Positions 33,504 to 46,100 of a stretch of DNA of 64,000 nt are shown here, in pieces. The number at the start of each line of letters is the position of its first letter. The stretch's first letter is position 1. The stretch is from Progne subis subis (taxonomy: Eukaryota; Chordata; Aves; Passeriformes; Hirundinidae): NCBI GenBank assembly GCA_022316685.1, contig JAKJHU010000385.1, forward strand, positions 124,001 through 188,000, read 5' to 3'. The notes beneath the pieces are model-generated. The model was given only the letters and a program-made list of their open reading frames with translations, was not told where the DNA came from and did not search any database. Made by a program: the position numbers and the translations under genes.

Positions 33504-36056
33504 TTAGCCTTCCCCCAAAGAGCTGTGGCAGTGTTCCTGCTGGGAGAGGGCTCTTTTCTTCCCAGGAACTGGTTCAGGGCTGGGCTTGCCTACGGGCTGG
33601 GGATGCTGGGCCATTCCCAACGACTCGGTTTAAACTCCTGTTTGTCCTCTGAGGCTGAGCAAATATCACATGCAACCCTCACCAGTGTTTTTGTCATTTC
33701 CACTGGCATCCTTCTGAGAGAGATGCCTGCGGGGCTGACCCATCTACCAGTGCTTGGAGGCTTGGTAGGGACACAGTTACGGCTCCACTCTGCTTCTCCA
33801 AAGGCTCCGCTGCCCATCCTTTTAGGAGCAAGTGTTAGAGCATGTTCATTTGGTTGATACTGTGTTTCCTTTTGATCTTGGTGTTTGGGATGTTTTCTTC
33901 CCTGTTCCCCTTGGAAAGTGGAGCACCTTGTTTGTCCCTGCTTCGCTGCGCTCATCCCCCAGGCTGGAATGGAACCCAACTCTGTTCCACTCCCACCTTC
34001 TCCCTGATCGGGGAGTGGCTTGTCCCTGCCTCTAGGCCCTTCCCCGCTCTGGGAAAAAGCCCTGCGACTGCCGGCAGCTCTGTCTCTCTGGCACCGGCGG
34101 GGACGGGGAAGGAGCTAAGGAAGAGCTGCGGCCGGCAGGGCAGGAGCCCGGAATCAAGCCATGATATGCCCCAGGACAGAGGGCAAGCTCGGGGCCTTTT
34201 GCCATCGACGCTCATCTGGGTCTCTCAAAAGAACCACCACAAACAGGGATGGAGCAAGCACGTGCAACTGTGACTTTGCACGTGGCCAGGGCAGCCCCGC
34301 TGCAAGAGCAGCCTCTCCAGCGCTTCACAGCAGCCTGGTGCCTGGCAGCAGTTGATGGGGAGGAAATGACTTGGGTGGCCACAGGGCCCAGCCTGTGTGG
34401 CCGTGGCCGTGTGGCCGTGCCTGCGCCATGCTGCAGGCAGGGGCTGCCTGGTGCTGGCTGTGGATTGCCCAAGAGGTAGGCCATGGCCGCTCCCTGCAGT
34501 CCCGTCCCTGCCCGATTTCCCCTTTGCCCAGGGAGGCTCAAGGGCAAGCAAGTGCAGGCTCAGGAGCTGATGCTGCCCACTGCAGAGTGTCCTCTGGCTC
34601 ACCTGGAGGCAGCCAGTGGCAGCTCTGGGGCTCGTGCACGGGCGCTGGGGCTGTGACCCCCCACTGCCACCAAAGGCTACGGCGGCTGCCTTGCCGGCAC
34701 GGTGGGCTGTGGAGCACACTTTGGGGAGCAGAGGGGACACAAGGCAGGCCTCCACTGAAGGGCTAGGCTGTGTGGGAAGAGCGGGCAGAGTGAAGGTACG
34801 CAGGACACTGGGAGTGGGGCAGTGGAAAGCAACAGCTGAGGACAGCCGAAAGGCCAAAGAGAGCAGAAGAACTTGTTGCACATGAGGAGTGGGGGCTGAA
34901 GGTGTGTGCTGGCCTTTTGCCGGTGCCTCAGAGGGATGGGCAACCTGAGCACGTGAGGCAATGAGGAACAAAGTCACGCAGAGCTCCTTATGCGTCCGGA
35001 GAACATGTGTCTGTTGCTGCGTGGGCAGCTGTGTGAGTTGCTGCCAAGAGAGCCAGGGGCTCTGAGGGCACGCTGTCCCTCTTTCCCTCAAGGGGAAGGA
35101 CAGCACAGCTGCCGGAGCTGCTTGCCAGGGTGCGTGCGCTTTCATCGCTGCCTTGCAGCAATGGGTTGGGAGTGGCCAGTGCCCGGAGCCAAGCTGTCCC
35201 TCTCCCGCTGTGTGACTCGCAGCAGGCTGGAAGCAGCGCTAGCACGGCCGGCTGCTGGCCCTGCCTGGCGACAGCAGAGGCTGGCACGGGCAGCCTCTTG
35301 CCAGACTGCAGGTGGCCCCCACAGGACTGGGCTTGCCCTCACCAGAGATGCCCAAGGGATGGGGCCGGGCCCATGCAAGCCATGGCCATCACTCTGGTGA
35401 TCCAGCGGCAGCACTAATCCTGCCCACTTACAGCAGCTGGGACTGAGCAGCAGGACACCTAGCCTGAGCCTGTGGAATGAAGCTGCTCAGGCAGGGCCAG
35501 AGCTGGAGCAGGGATTCCACTCCTGGTTTGGCCAGCACATCAGGCCATGCAAGTGTTGCAGCAAGTGCAGAGGAGGCCAGCGGGTTTCGAAGGTGAGCAG
35601 CTCTCCTGTGGAGACAGCTTGAGAGAGAGTCGGAGCTGCTCAGGCTGGAGAAGAGAAGGTTGTGGGGAGATCTCCCAGTGCCTTGCAGTGTGTGCCAGGA
35701 GCTCCAAGGGAGCTGCAGAGGCATTCTGTGACAGCAATTGTAGTGATAGGCTAAGGGGTTGGAGCTGTCAGGCAGGTGGGGAGAGCTGCCTGGGCCTGGG
35801 GAACTGCAGCCGCCTTTGTGTCTGCAGGATCTTCTCCAGCATAGCGCAGAGGCTGTTCCCAGCCAGCAGTTCCACAGCCTTGGGGGAGCCATGGGCTGGG
35901 CATTGGTGGCACCTGACCTCTTTCTGATGTGGCCCGTGCTCCTGGGAGTGCTTGGCTGCCACGGCCTGGGCTCCCCTTTTCAGTGGCAGGCCTTTCCTGG
36001 CCATCAGCGCCCTGCTGCCTGAGTGGGTCTTGCTGGCCCTGAGGCAGGCGGCGCTG
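33504..36056 (+). repeat. spacer of array unit p1-p2
   Basis: Full-length spacer. It holds a short plus-strand hydrophobic frame (MFIWLILCFLLILVFGMFSS, 33842), an opposite-strand open frame of 306 codons (35145-34225), the CR1-like relic (about 35540-35760, including GCTCAGGCTGGAGAAGAGAA) and the 78-codon minus-strand frame at 36004-35768. Around 35883-35905 it has the uninterrupted target site GGAGCCATGGGCTGGGCATT that the B provirus used elsewhere. Confidence 0.82.
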
Positions 36057-36157
36057 TGAGGTCACAAATGGCGTGACGGCGGCCTGAGGGTGGGCTGTGA
36101 TGTCACGCCGTGCGGCGGCCCCAGCATTGTGAGGTCACCGGGCCATCCCTATATAAG
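36057..36157 (+). promoter_or_regulatory. promoter of p2: TATATAAG plus three TGAnGTCA sites
   Basis: Same order as in p1; TATATAAG at 36150-36157. The upstream inverted arm reads GGCGTGACG (one change). Confidence 0.68.
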
Positions 36158-36191
36158 GCGGGCCGGCCCCACAGCCGCCAGTGCAGTGGCG

Positions 36192-37433
36192 ATGGCACGT
36201 GTCGGAGCCGTGAGCGACATCAGCGTCCTGCTGGCTGCACTTGCCCTGCTGCTGGCCACGGTGGCTGTCCGCTGGGTCATTGGCCACCGGGCACGGCAGG
36301 GCCGGCAGGCCGGGACTCGGAGGCCGCGCAAGCAGCTCGGGGGCCGGGCCAGGGGCCCAGGCAGGAGCCCAGGAGCCCCTGTGGCTGCCAGGGCCTCCGG
36401 GCCTGGCGCAAGCCCTCGGAAGCGTCCCGATGATCCCGCCACTCGCCCCAAAGGACCCGGCAGCTGCGGCCCCTGCGTCAGCTTGGCCAAGGAGCTGCAG
36501 GGGCTGATGCTGCTCCTTCGGGCTCACCGTGGGACATGGGCTCCGCTTCATCCTGCCATGTGGCGGGCGCTGTGGGTGCACCTGCAGCAGCTGGGCAAGC
36601 GAGGCCACCTGCCCTGCTGTGCCTCGTCCCGCTGATCCAGCCGCTTCCGTGCCTCTGGCAGGCTCCTCCCAGCCAGAGGGGCCATTCCTGGCACAGCCTC
36701 CAGCCCTTCCAGGAGATTGTGTTGGACACCAAGCATCCCTGGGAGAAGCTCGGCCCGGCCCAGATCCAGCCTTCTGAGAGCTTCCACCGCCTCTGACGGC
36801 CTCCAACCCTGCAAGTCCCTCCCTGCTCTCAAGCGCCTCCCTCCCTCACAGAACCTCCCCAGCTCCGAGATGCCGCCTCCCTCCCAGCAGCTTGCCACAG
36901 CCTCCATCCCTGCTGAGAGCCCCCAGCCCTTCAAGATCCTGCACCTGCAAACACCCGTCCCTGGCGCCCAGTTCCTGCCTCCCTCCCACACATTCCCTCC
37001 TGGAGGCCTCCAGCCCTCCCGGCCTCTCAGGAAAGCCTCTGCGCCTGCGCAGCCTCAGCAAGCGCTGGACACCTCCTCCTGCTCTCTTCCACATCAACAG
37101 CATCCCGTGCACATCGAGAGCCCCGGCGTTTCCCAGGGCACTGACACGGCCAGGGAAAGCTGGGAAGCACAAACTGCAGCCCTGCTGGAGAAGGAGAGGC
37201 ATTCCAAGGAGCAGGTGGCTGAGCCACAAGCATCCTGCAGCCCCCAGTGTCCAGCGCAGGGCTCCCAGGATGCTGTGCCTGACTCAGGCAGCAACAGCTG
37301 CAGCTCGGTGGCACAGACGGCGCCCACGAGACCATGGCGCTTGCGTGGTCTCCAGGAGGCTGCCCCGAGACGGTCCCCGCAGCCCAGGCAGGTGGTCACA
37401 GGCCTCGGAGGGCCCTTCCACCCTAGGTGTTAA
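36192..37433 (+). pseudogene. array gene copy p2: nonsense codon after GHLPCCASSR
   Basis: Same start and end points as p1, but TGC has become TGA at 36633-36635, which cuts the product to 147 residues (membrane segment, basic part and helix retained). The frame is open again without further damage from 36636 to the normal FHPRC end at 37433. Only one inactivating change is visible. Whether the short product is made is unknown. Confidence 0.55.
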
Positions 37434-37438
37434 ATAAA

Positions 37439-39354
37439 TTAGCATTCCCCCAAAGAGCTGTGGCAGTGTTCCTGCTGGGAGAGGGCTCTTTTCTTCCCAG
37501 GAACTGGCTCAGTGCTGGGCTTGCCTACGGGCTGGGGATGCTGGGCCATTCCCAACGACTCGCTTTAAACTCCTGTTGGTCCTCTTTGGCTGAGCAAGTA
37601 TCACATGCAACCCTCACCCCTGTTTTTGTCATTTCCACTGGCATCCTTCTGAGAGAGATGCCTGCGGGGCTGACCCATCTACGAGTGCTTGGAGGCTTGG
37701 TAGGGACAGAGTTACGGCTACACTCTGCTTCTCCAAAGGCCTCGGCTGCCCATCCTTGTGGGAGCTGGTGTTAAAGTGTGTTCATTTGGTTGATACTGTG
37801 TTTCCTTTTGATCTTGGTGTTTGGGATGTTTTCTTCCCTGTTCCCCTTGGAAAGTGGAGCACCTTGTTTGTCCCTGCTTCACTGCGGTCATCCCCTAGGC
37901 TGGAATGGAACATAACTCTGTTCCACTCCCACCTTCTCCCTGATCACTCCCTGCAGTCCCGTCCCTGCTCGATTTTTCCTTTGCCCAGGGAGGCTCAAGG
38001 GCAGGCAAGTGCAGTCTCAGGAGCTGATGCTGCCCACTGCAGAGTGTCCTCTGGCTCACCTGGAGGCAGCCAGTGGCAGCTCTGGGGCTGGTGCAGGGGC
38101 GCTGGGGGCTGTGACCCCCCACTGCCACCAAAGGCTACGCCGGCTGCCTTGCCGGCACTGTGGGCTGTGGAGCACACATTGGGCAGCAGAGGGGACAAGA
38201 GGCAGGCCTCCACTGAAGGGCTAGCCTGTGTGGGTAGAGCGGGCAGAGTGAAGGCATGCAGGACACTGGGAGTGGGGCAGTGGAAAGCAACAGCTGAGGA
38301 CAGCCGAAAGGCCAAAGACAGAAGAAGAACTTGTTGCACATGAGGAGTGGGGGCTGAAGGTGTGTGCTGGCCTTTTGCCGGTGCCTCAGAGGGATGGGCA
38401 ACCTGAGCACGTGAGGCAATGAGGAACAAAGTCACGCAGAGCTCCTTATGTGTCCGGAGAACATGTGTCTGTTGCTGCGTGGGCAGCTGTGTGAGTTGCT
38501 GCCAAGAGAGCCAGGGGCTCTGAGGGCACGCTGTCCCTCTTTCCCTCAAGGGGAAGGACAGCACAGCTGCCGGAGCTGCTTGCCAGGGTGCGTGCGCTTT
38601 CATCGCTGCCTTGCAGCAATGGGTTGGGAGTGGCCAGTGCCCGGAGCCAAGCTGTCCCTCTCCCGCTGTGTGACTCGCAGCAGGCTGGAAGCAGCGCTAG
38701 CACGGCCGGCTGCTGCCCCTGCCTGGCGACAGCAGAGGCTGGCACGGGCAGCCTCTTGCCAGACTGCAGGTGGCCCACGCAGGTCTGGGCTTTCCGTCGG
38801 CAGAGATGCCCAAGGGATGGGGCCGGGCCCATGCGAGCCGTGGCCATCACTCTGGTGATCCAGCGGCAGCACTAATCCTGCCCACTTACAGCAGCTGGGA
38901 CTGAGCAGCAGGACACGTAGCCTGAGCCTGTGGAATGAAGCTGCTCAGGCAAGGCCAGACCTGGAGCAGGGATTCCACTCCTGGTTTGGCCAACACATCA
39001 GGCCATGCAAGCATTGCAGCAAGTGCAGAGGAGGCCAGCGGGTTGCAAAGGTGAGCAGCTCTCCTGTGGAGACAGCTTGAGAGAGAGTCGGAGCTGCTCA
39101 GGCTGGAGAAGAGAAGGTTGTGGGGAGGCCTCCCAGTGCCTTGCAGTGTGTGCCAGGAGCTCCAAGGGAGCTACAGAGGCATTCTGTGACAGCAATTGTA
39201 GGGATAGGCTAAGGGATTGGAGCTGTCAGGCAGGTGGGGAGAGCTGCCTGGGCCTGGGGAACTGCAGCCGCCTTTGTGTCTGCAGGATCTTCTCCGGCAC
39301 AGGGCAGAGGCTGTTCCCAGCCAGCAGTTCCACAGCCTTGGGGGAGCCATGGGC
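37439..39354 (+). repeat. spacer of array unit after p2, with a ~480-bp deletion, cut by the B provirus
   Basis: Compared with 33504-36056, about 480 bp are missing at CTCCCTGATC/ACTCCCTGCAG (near 37945), with CTCCCTG on both sides. The CR1-like relic lies at about 39000-39220. The spacer stops at ATGGGC (39349-39354), where the LTR begins. Its natural continuation is the sequence at 25398 going down. Confidence 0.82.
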
Positions 39355-39874
39355 TGTTGGGAAGGATGAAACCAGAAAGCCCTATAAATAAGATTGCTTG
39401 GGCTCTGAGAATGTGAAACCTGTAACTGAGATAGAATTGAAAATATGTTTTGATGTTTAAAATGTCCTATGCTACTAGATGCCTGCAAAAACAACCCCCA
39501 ATGTATAATTCATCCCACACATATAACCCGCCCTGAAGTAGCAAGTATCTGTAACCCCATTGGCACAAGCCTGTTACAGCCCATCTCGAGACCCCTTATC
39601 AGAGTGCTGCGAGAGTGGGCCGCGCTTCTGTTCTCTTCTCTCCTTTGCTCCTCTCTCTTGCCTCTTGCATCTTGCTCTTGGAATTTCTTTCTCTCTCACT
39701 GCCCCCACCTTCCAAGGCCATGCCACAGCTGCGCCTGGCAGCTCTGAGCAAGGCCTCACTCTCTACACAATAAACCTGTTCTTCTAAGACCCAACTTCAG
39801 AGATCTCTCATCTACTTTCATCTACACCGTCCTGGAGTCCTCAGCAGCAGGAGGGAAGAAGGCATTTTTCTACA
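39355..39874 (+). repeat. B-family provirus 5' LTR (520 bp)
   Basis: TGTTGGGAAGG to GGCATTTTTCTACA, with AATAAA in CACAATAAACCTG near 39766. Its first 100 bases carry the env tail codons (GKDETRKPYK then a stop), because env runs into U3 in this family. Confidence 0.92.
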
Positions 39875-39877
39875 AAT

Positions 39878-39895
39878 TGGTGCCAAATGTGGAAG
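39878..39895 (+). promoter_or_regulatory. B provirus primer binding site
   Basis: TGGTGCCAAATGTGGAAG, three bases after the LTR. The first seven bases fit tRNA-Phe type sites; the rest does not, so the primer tRNA is unresolved. Confidence 0.6.
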
Positions 39896-40422
39896 ACGCA
39901 GGACCCAGCCTTTCAAGCTGTGAGAGACTTCATCGTGGACGGTAACTAAATTATTACGTGTACTGTAATCGGTGTCGTGAGCACAGCACATCGCTGCTGG
40001 GCAGCGTTAGGCTGCAGCTTTTAAAGTTGCCGAGGGCAAAACCTGGGCACGAGGACCGTTACTTGGTAGCGGACACTCTGAGCTCTGAGGAGCGTTTGCC
40101 TCGCATCCCTCGAGCACAGATGGCTGCTGTTGAGTGGCAGCCACTGTGGCTCATGGAGGGAACTTTTGCCGTGGTACGTTGCCACGTGCATTGAGCGCAG
40201 GTGGACACTGCTTTGCACTGCCCGCATTTAAGCGCTGAGTGGAGGTTCGAGTCCCCAAGCACGGAAAAGCTGTTCCTGAGCAGTGTCTGGAGCCGTGGCT
40301 CTGAGGGGGACTCCGTGCAGTGTCCTGAGAGCTGACTGGAGTGTCTGGCCAACCCCCACGTCGGATCTCGAGTGAGGACCTGCTTCTGCGACATCGAGGT
40401 GAGCTACACTTGTGTAAACAAT
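39896..40422 (+). other. B provirus leader
   Basis: About 530 bp between primer site and gag. It has no significant open frame and presumably contains the packaging region. A GAGGTGAGC at about 40397-40405 resembles a splice donor for env mRNA. Confidence 0.5.
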
Positions 40423-43400
40423 ATGGGTCTGTCCCGTTCTACCCTTGATAGAGATCTCTATAAGAAACTTAAGCATCTTTTACGCTGCAATAACAGCACT
40501 TTACATAAGCAAGAGCTAAAAGATCTTTTAGAATGGACTCTAGTTAACTTTCCCAATGCTGACTGTTCAGCTGTCTTTACCAGAGACTTTTGGGACTCAG
40601 TTGGAAACAGACTTTTTAATGACATTTCACGGAAGAATTTCGCTGTTGCTCAGCTTGTGCCAGCTTGTAGAGCTCTCGTTGAGCTCTTTGCTGCAAAAAA
40701 CGCCGCTGCAGCCGCTGCACCTAGTCCCGCTGGTCCTGGAGATCTCCTCCACGCAGGTGAGGGTCTGCAGCAGAAATCGCCCCCTTCCTCCCCTCCGCGC
40801 CACACGGTTTCGGCATCCGAGGCCCCCCCGAGCGCCACGGCCCCATCCCCCACCCTCGCGGCTGCGGCACCTGTCCCCTCAGCCCCAACCCCCCCACCGG
40901 ACCCTGCGGCCCCTCCCATCGCGCCCTTCGGTCCTGTTCATGGCTGGAATTCCTGTCACCGGGGCTCCCTCCCCTCGCTCCAGTGTGCCCGGCCCCGTCC
41001 CAACCTCTGCCCCTGAGAGCCCGCCCACGGAACACATCCCGGCGGTGCTTCTCGCTGCTAGCACGGCGACAGCCATGCCCCCTTCTCACCCCGCGGCTCG
41101 GGTTGGATTGCCCCCCCTCCCCAGAGCAGGTCCCTCCGCTCCGCCAGCCACCACGTCTGCGGCTGTAGCTGCTGCAGTCGCTGGCCTCCTTCACACCCAG
41201 GCTGCGACCCTCCTGCAGGCAGCACAGGGTCCCCTCACTGCAGCCCAAGTGGCACTGGTGGTGCCACTGCTCTCACCGGTGCCCACCGCTGCCTCGCCGC
41301 TGCTGCCTTTCAATGAGCCGGCGGTGCCGGCCGCGGCAGCGCCGACACCCGAGCCTACAGTTCCCCTGGCGCACACTGATGCGGAGATGCCCACCATCCC
41401 CCTGCATGTTCTGCCGCCTGCAGACTGCCCCAGCCCCGCACCGCGGCGGACGCTGCAGCCCGTTCCAGTCCCGGCTCCGCGGCAGGGCCCCTGCCCAACT
41501 TGCTAGCTACCAGCCACTGAGTGCCACAGCACAGATGGCAGATGGCCGTACACGCCCCGTCCCTGCTCCGCGGCGTGCCCCAGCCAGCCCTCCCATCCCT
41601 GCCGCGGCCCCAATGTGTCCTGTCCCCGCAGATTTCTTCACGCTCCCTCCCGCAGCCCCGCAGCCTCCCGCGCCGCCAATGCAAACAGCCGCCACGACGC
41701 CTCCCCACACTGAGGCTGTGCACCTCACACATGCGCAATTCGCGCCAAGCCGCCAAGCCGCATCACCAACTTTAATACAGCCTGACGGCTCCGCGCGCCC
41801 CCATGCAGACGCCTGCGCCCAGCCGGATCTTGTTACAGTGCCATCGCAATAGTCCACACTGCCGCGCGTGCTGCACAGCCCCCGACACAACAGCCATCAG
41901 CAGCTTCTGCAGAACTACAGCTTCCAGCCGCCCTTCATTCGCCGATAACTCTGCACACAGCACAACAGCAACATGATTCTACAGCAACTTATATGTATCC
42001 TTCCGCTCCTCTTCCACCCCTGAACCTACATGCTACAGTGACAGCTTCGTGCCTGCCGAATCCTCCAGCAGCTCCAAGCTCTTCTCACATGTCTTCACTG
42101 ACAGGCTCTGTGCCTCCTGCATCCTGCCTGTGCCTCCTGCATTCCTGCCTGTGCCTCCTGCGTTCCTGCCTTTGCCTCCTGCATCTCTGCCTCTACCGCC
42201 GCATGTTGCACCCTGCCCAAGCATGACTGGACCACAGCTTCGCACACAAACCATGCAACGAGAAGGGGGTAGATGGAATGTGGCAGACACTTTAACAAAT
42301 ACAGGACAGAAAGAAAACTGTTTTGCCCTTGCAGGCAGCTCTCTCAAAGCTGAACATCCACCACCACCAGTCCCGATTTTGGAAGGTCCACAGAAATATT
42401 CTGATGATGTTCAAATGACAGACTGGCATGAAGTCACACACGAAATTTGCAAAGAAGAAAATCTAAATCCTCTAGCCATGCCTGTGATATTCAGCCAGCA
42501 AGCCGGAGGTCCCAGAACATGGACAGCGATCCCATCTCATGAAATAAAAGAATTAAGAAAAGCGATAAAAGACAGTGGCATCTGTTCTCCATACTTTAAA
42601 CAACTGCTAAAAAGCACCCTGGAAGGACATACACTTACACCAAATGACTGCAAAAACCTTGCTGCTGTGATTCTCACAGATTCTCAATATATGCTGTGGG
42701 AATTCAAATGGAGAAGGTTGCTCACAAACGTATTGCAGATGTACAGACAAAGTACTGATGTAGACCTTCGTACCCTTACTATGTCAAAGCTAACTGGTGA
42801 CCCTCCTGATGATCAGAATGATAATCAAGTGAACTTACCCAAAATAGCATTAGACGACATCAAAAAGATGGCTCGTAGGGCCTTTGTACAAATTCAGCCT
42901 GCAGGAAGTTTTGAAAAAGCCTACAACTTAATCAGTCAAGATTCATCTGAACCATTTACCGCATTTGTAGATCGAGTGATCCAAGCAGCAGAAAGACAAT
43001 GCGGTGATGACATAGCTCGCCCAATCATGATACGGGACATCATTGAAAATAATGCAAGTCCAGAATGTAAAAGAGCAATCAAAGCCCTGGGAAAAGAGAG
43101 ACCCACAGTGCCTGAAATGATTGATGCCTGTAACCAAATAGGGAGCCCACAGCACATCGCAACGATTCAAGCGAATGAACTTGGAAAAACTATTGGAGAA
43201 AAAATTGAAAGGGCTCTCACAGTACAAGCAGCACAAGCTGAAACATGAGACCAGAAACTTACTGAAATCTTAACCGCCTTGCATCTAAGCTCACAACAAG
43301 AAGACAACACTGTTATGCAAGCTGCTGTGACTTCAGGTCCTTGCTACTTCTGCAAGCGACCAGGACATATCATGAAGAACTGCCCAAACATCAAAAGAGG

Positions 43401-43677
43401 TGTGCAAGCACCAGATCACAGCTCCACTTGTAAGAAGGGAAAAGCCTCCTGCCTGGCAGTGTCCAGCCAGACAGGACATGAGCAGAAAATACAATCAAAA
43501 AAAACTCCAAGGGGAGCGCGGCAGCGTCATCGCGTGAAGAAACAAGTAATGGCACCCCAAGCGCCTGAGGAGAAATTTGTGAATACCCCGACCCAAAAGC
43601 TCTTCGCTTCATCACCAGCACAATCCCAAGTAATGACCCAAACCTACTACCCCCAGGGACCTGGTGCACCTTGGTAA
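40423..43677 (+). pseudogene. B provirus gag: matrix, Pro-rich region, capsid, nucleocapsid; broken
   Basis: Starts MGLSRSTLDRDLYKKL (Gly-2 for myristoylation, as in beta-type matrix). It is open to 41016, then the long Pro/Ala-rich part is split over frames (next open stretch to 41506, then others). A capsid frame is open from 42049 to 43248, with SSEPFTAFVDRVIQAAERQC as the major-homology-like stretch. A TGA at 43246-43248 precedes the nucleocapsid, whose CCHC box is CYFCKRPGHIMKNC (about 43343-43384). The frame ends at 43677, overlapping the protease frame by 7 bases one frame back, as for a -1 frameshift. It is clearly inactive. Confidence 0.85.
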
Positions 43678-44255
43678 CCTCCAAGCCAACAACCTTTCTA
43701 AAAGATGATGGCTACGATTATATCTCAACAGGGATCACTGGGCCTTCACAACATAGGCAAGACTTTTTAGTTGTTGGTAAAGAAAGAAATAGCATCTTGG
43801 GACTGCTTGTTTTGCCTTGTGTGATGTCTGTTAACTGCAACGAAGAATTACTAGTGCTAGCCAATGCCTGCTATCCCCCATTGCATGTTCCACCCAGAAC
43901 CCCCATAGCTATCGCCATAGCATTGCCTATGGGAACTATGGACCAAATGCCACCACGCTGTTTCCCCATCACTCCTGAGAATCCTGAAGTTCTATGGATT
44001 CAACTCATAAGTGAACAAAGACCAATGCTAACTTGTGAGTTGTCAAATGGTAGGCTCCAAGTTAACATCAAAGGGATGATCGATACCGGCGCATATGTTT
44101 CTGTGATCTCTTCTTACTATTGGCCAAGAGATTGGAAGTTAGTAACTCCCCCAGGTACCCTCACAGGCATCGGAGGTGTCACTCCGTGTTTGCAAAGTGA
44201 ATCTGTAATCACCATTACAGGACCAGATGAGAAGAAACCATCGATTCGTCCCTAA
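43671..44255 (+). pseudogene. B provirus dUTPase-like and protease region
   Basis: Open for 194 codons. The first 90 resemble the C-terminal part of a retroviral dUTPase (NSILGLLVLPCVMSVNC, then PPRTPIAIAIALP), which betaretroviruses carry upstream of protease. The protease active site is MIDTGAYVSVIS (DTG kept), with a flap-like GIGGV further on. The dUTPase motifs are incomplete, so that enzyme would be inactive. The frame closes at 44255, before RT. Confidence 0.72.
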
Positions 44256-45254
44256 GTTGTGGAAAAGCCCATCACACTGTGGGGAAGGGACTTGCTTTCT
44301 CAATGGGGAGCCAAAATTGAACTGGGTTTTTCGTAGGGGCCACTGAAGCACTCAGCACTCTCAAGCTAACCTGGAAAACTGACACCCCTGTCTGGGTTGA
44401 CCAGTGGCCCCTACCAGACAATAAGCTGAGTGCCCTCAAAGATCTAGTAGCTGAACAACTGCAAAAAGGCCACATTAAGCCCACTAACAGTCCCTGGAAC
44501 TCACCTGTGTTTGTAATCCATAAGAAAACCTCCAACACCTGGCGATTGTTACAGGATCTCAGAAAGATCACGCAGTGATTGAAAACATGGGTCCCCTCCA
44601 ACCTGGTCTACCCCACCTTTCCGTGATCCCGAGAGATTAGCCACTTGTAATCATAGATCTAAAAGACTGTTTTTTCAATATCCCACTGCATCCAGACGAC
44701 GCACCTCGTTTTTGCCTTTTCTATTCCAAGTACAAACCTGCAAGAACCGCTCCAAAGATATCATTGGCTCGTTTTACCCCCAAGGAATGAAAAATTTGCT
44801 GACCATCTGCCAATATTTTGTAGCCCGTGCACTGTCTCCAGTCCGTGAACAGTTCACACAATCAGTTATCCTCCACTACATGGATGATTTGCTCATCGCA
44901 GCACCAACACGAAAACAAATGGAAATTACTCGTGATTTTGTTGTTGCTGAAATCAAAGAGAATGGACTGGTGATCTCTGAATCAAAAATACAAGAGACTG
45001 CTCCCTGGAAATATTTAGGTTGGAAACTGACAGAACAGTCCATCACTCCTCAAAAGATACAAATCCGAACTGATGTTCACACCTTGCAAGACTTGCAGCA
45101 GATTTTAGGAGAAATTAACTGGCTCAGGCCTGTCCTAGGAATCACAGCTGATGAACTTGCTCCACTTTTTGATTTGCTGAAGGGGGACAATGACATCAGA
45201 TCCCCCAGATCCCTCACTCCTAAGGCTCACAAGGCCTTAGAAGAAATTACCTAG
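44256..45254 (+). pseudogene. B provirus reverse transcriptase, broken
   Basis: Several stops occur up to about 44700 (RT fingers remnants such as LVIIDLKDCFFNIPLHPDDA, read across frames). After that the frame is open 44712-45254, with the catalytic box HYMDDLLIAAPT and downstream thumb-like sequence (PWKYLGWKL). It is too damaged to act. Confidence 0.8.
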
Positions 45255-46100
45255 TGCTCTGCAGAGCAGGCAAGCACATCGCTGTGTCCCTGACACACTC
45301 TTTTTCCTTGCAATCTTAGGAGAAAAGCTGTGACTGTGTGGTCTCATCTTTCAATGGGATTCTTCCCACAAAGATCCGTTCTTAATAATTGAATGGGGTT
45401 TTATCTCATACAGGTCACCAAAGACAATCCTCACACCTTCAGAAATGATGTCTCAAATCATCATCAAAGGTAGAACAAGGCTTCTTTCAGTAGCAGGTCG
45501 TGAATTCGCAATCATCTATCTGCCCATGACGAAAACCTATTTTGATTGGGCAATGCAAAAATCAGAAGACTTGCTGTATGCCTTGCTCGATTTCCCAGGC
45601 ATTTGTTCCATTCATTATCCAGCACACAAAATGATCAAAGCTAAATTATGCTACAAAGAAAAACCCCTGATCAGTGAAGAGCCTTTAGATGCAGTCACTA
45701 TCTTCACTGATGGGTCAGGGCGAACGCACAATTCGGTCGTCACATGGCAAAATAAAAATACTAAAACCTGGGGACAAGATGTTCAAAATTTGAAGGTTCT
45801 CCCGAAACTGTTGAATTGGCAGCAGTTGTAAGAGCATTTCAGCTCTTTCCAGAACCTTTCAACCGCTTTCAATCACTGATTCGGCATACATTGCTAATGT
45901 TATTAAGAGAATTGAAGGATCTGTTCTAAAGGATGTGAACAACGACAAGTTGTGCCTTTGGCTCACCTGTCTCTATCAAATTTTATCACACAGAACTAAC
46001 CCTTACTTTATTTCTCACATTAGAGCTCATTCAGGTCTTCCAGGATTTATGGCAGAGGGAAATGCACGAGCTGATGCATTGGCATCAGCCGCATCTGATG
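45255..46100 (+). pseudogene. B provirus RNase H region, broken
   Basis: Includes the connection domain remnants and an RNase H core with TIFTDGSGRTHNSVV (first acidic residue kept) in the frame 45445-45831. Then there is a frameshift, with SHIRAHSGLPGFMAEGNARA and DALASA at 46014-46090 in another frame (the last His/Asp region). Confidence 0.75.

Noticed and set aside
34225..35145. 306-codon open frame opposite to the array genes (299 codons at 22241-23140)
   Set aside because: Long frames occur in all phases of this GC-rich spacer. The frame is truncated in p2 and shifted in other units, and no motif or start context stood out. Not called as a gene without transcript evidence.
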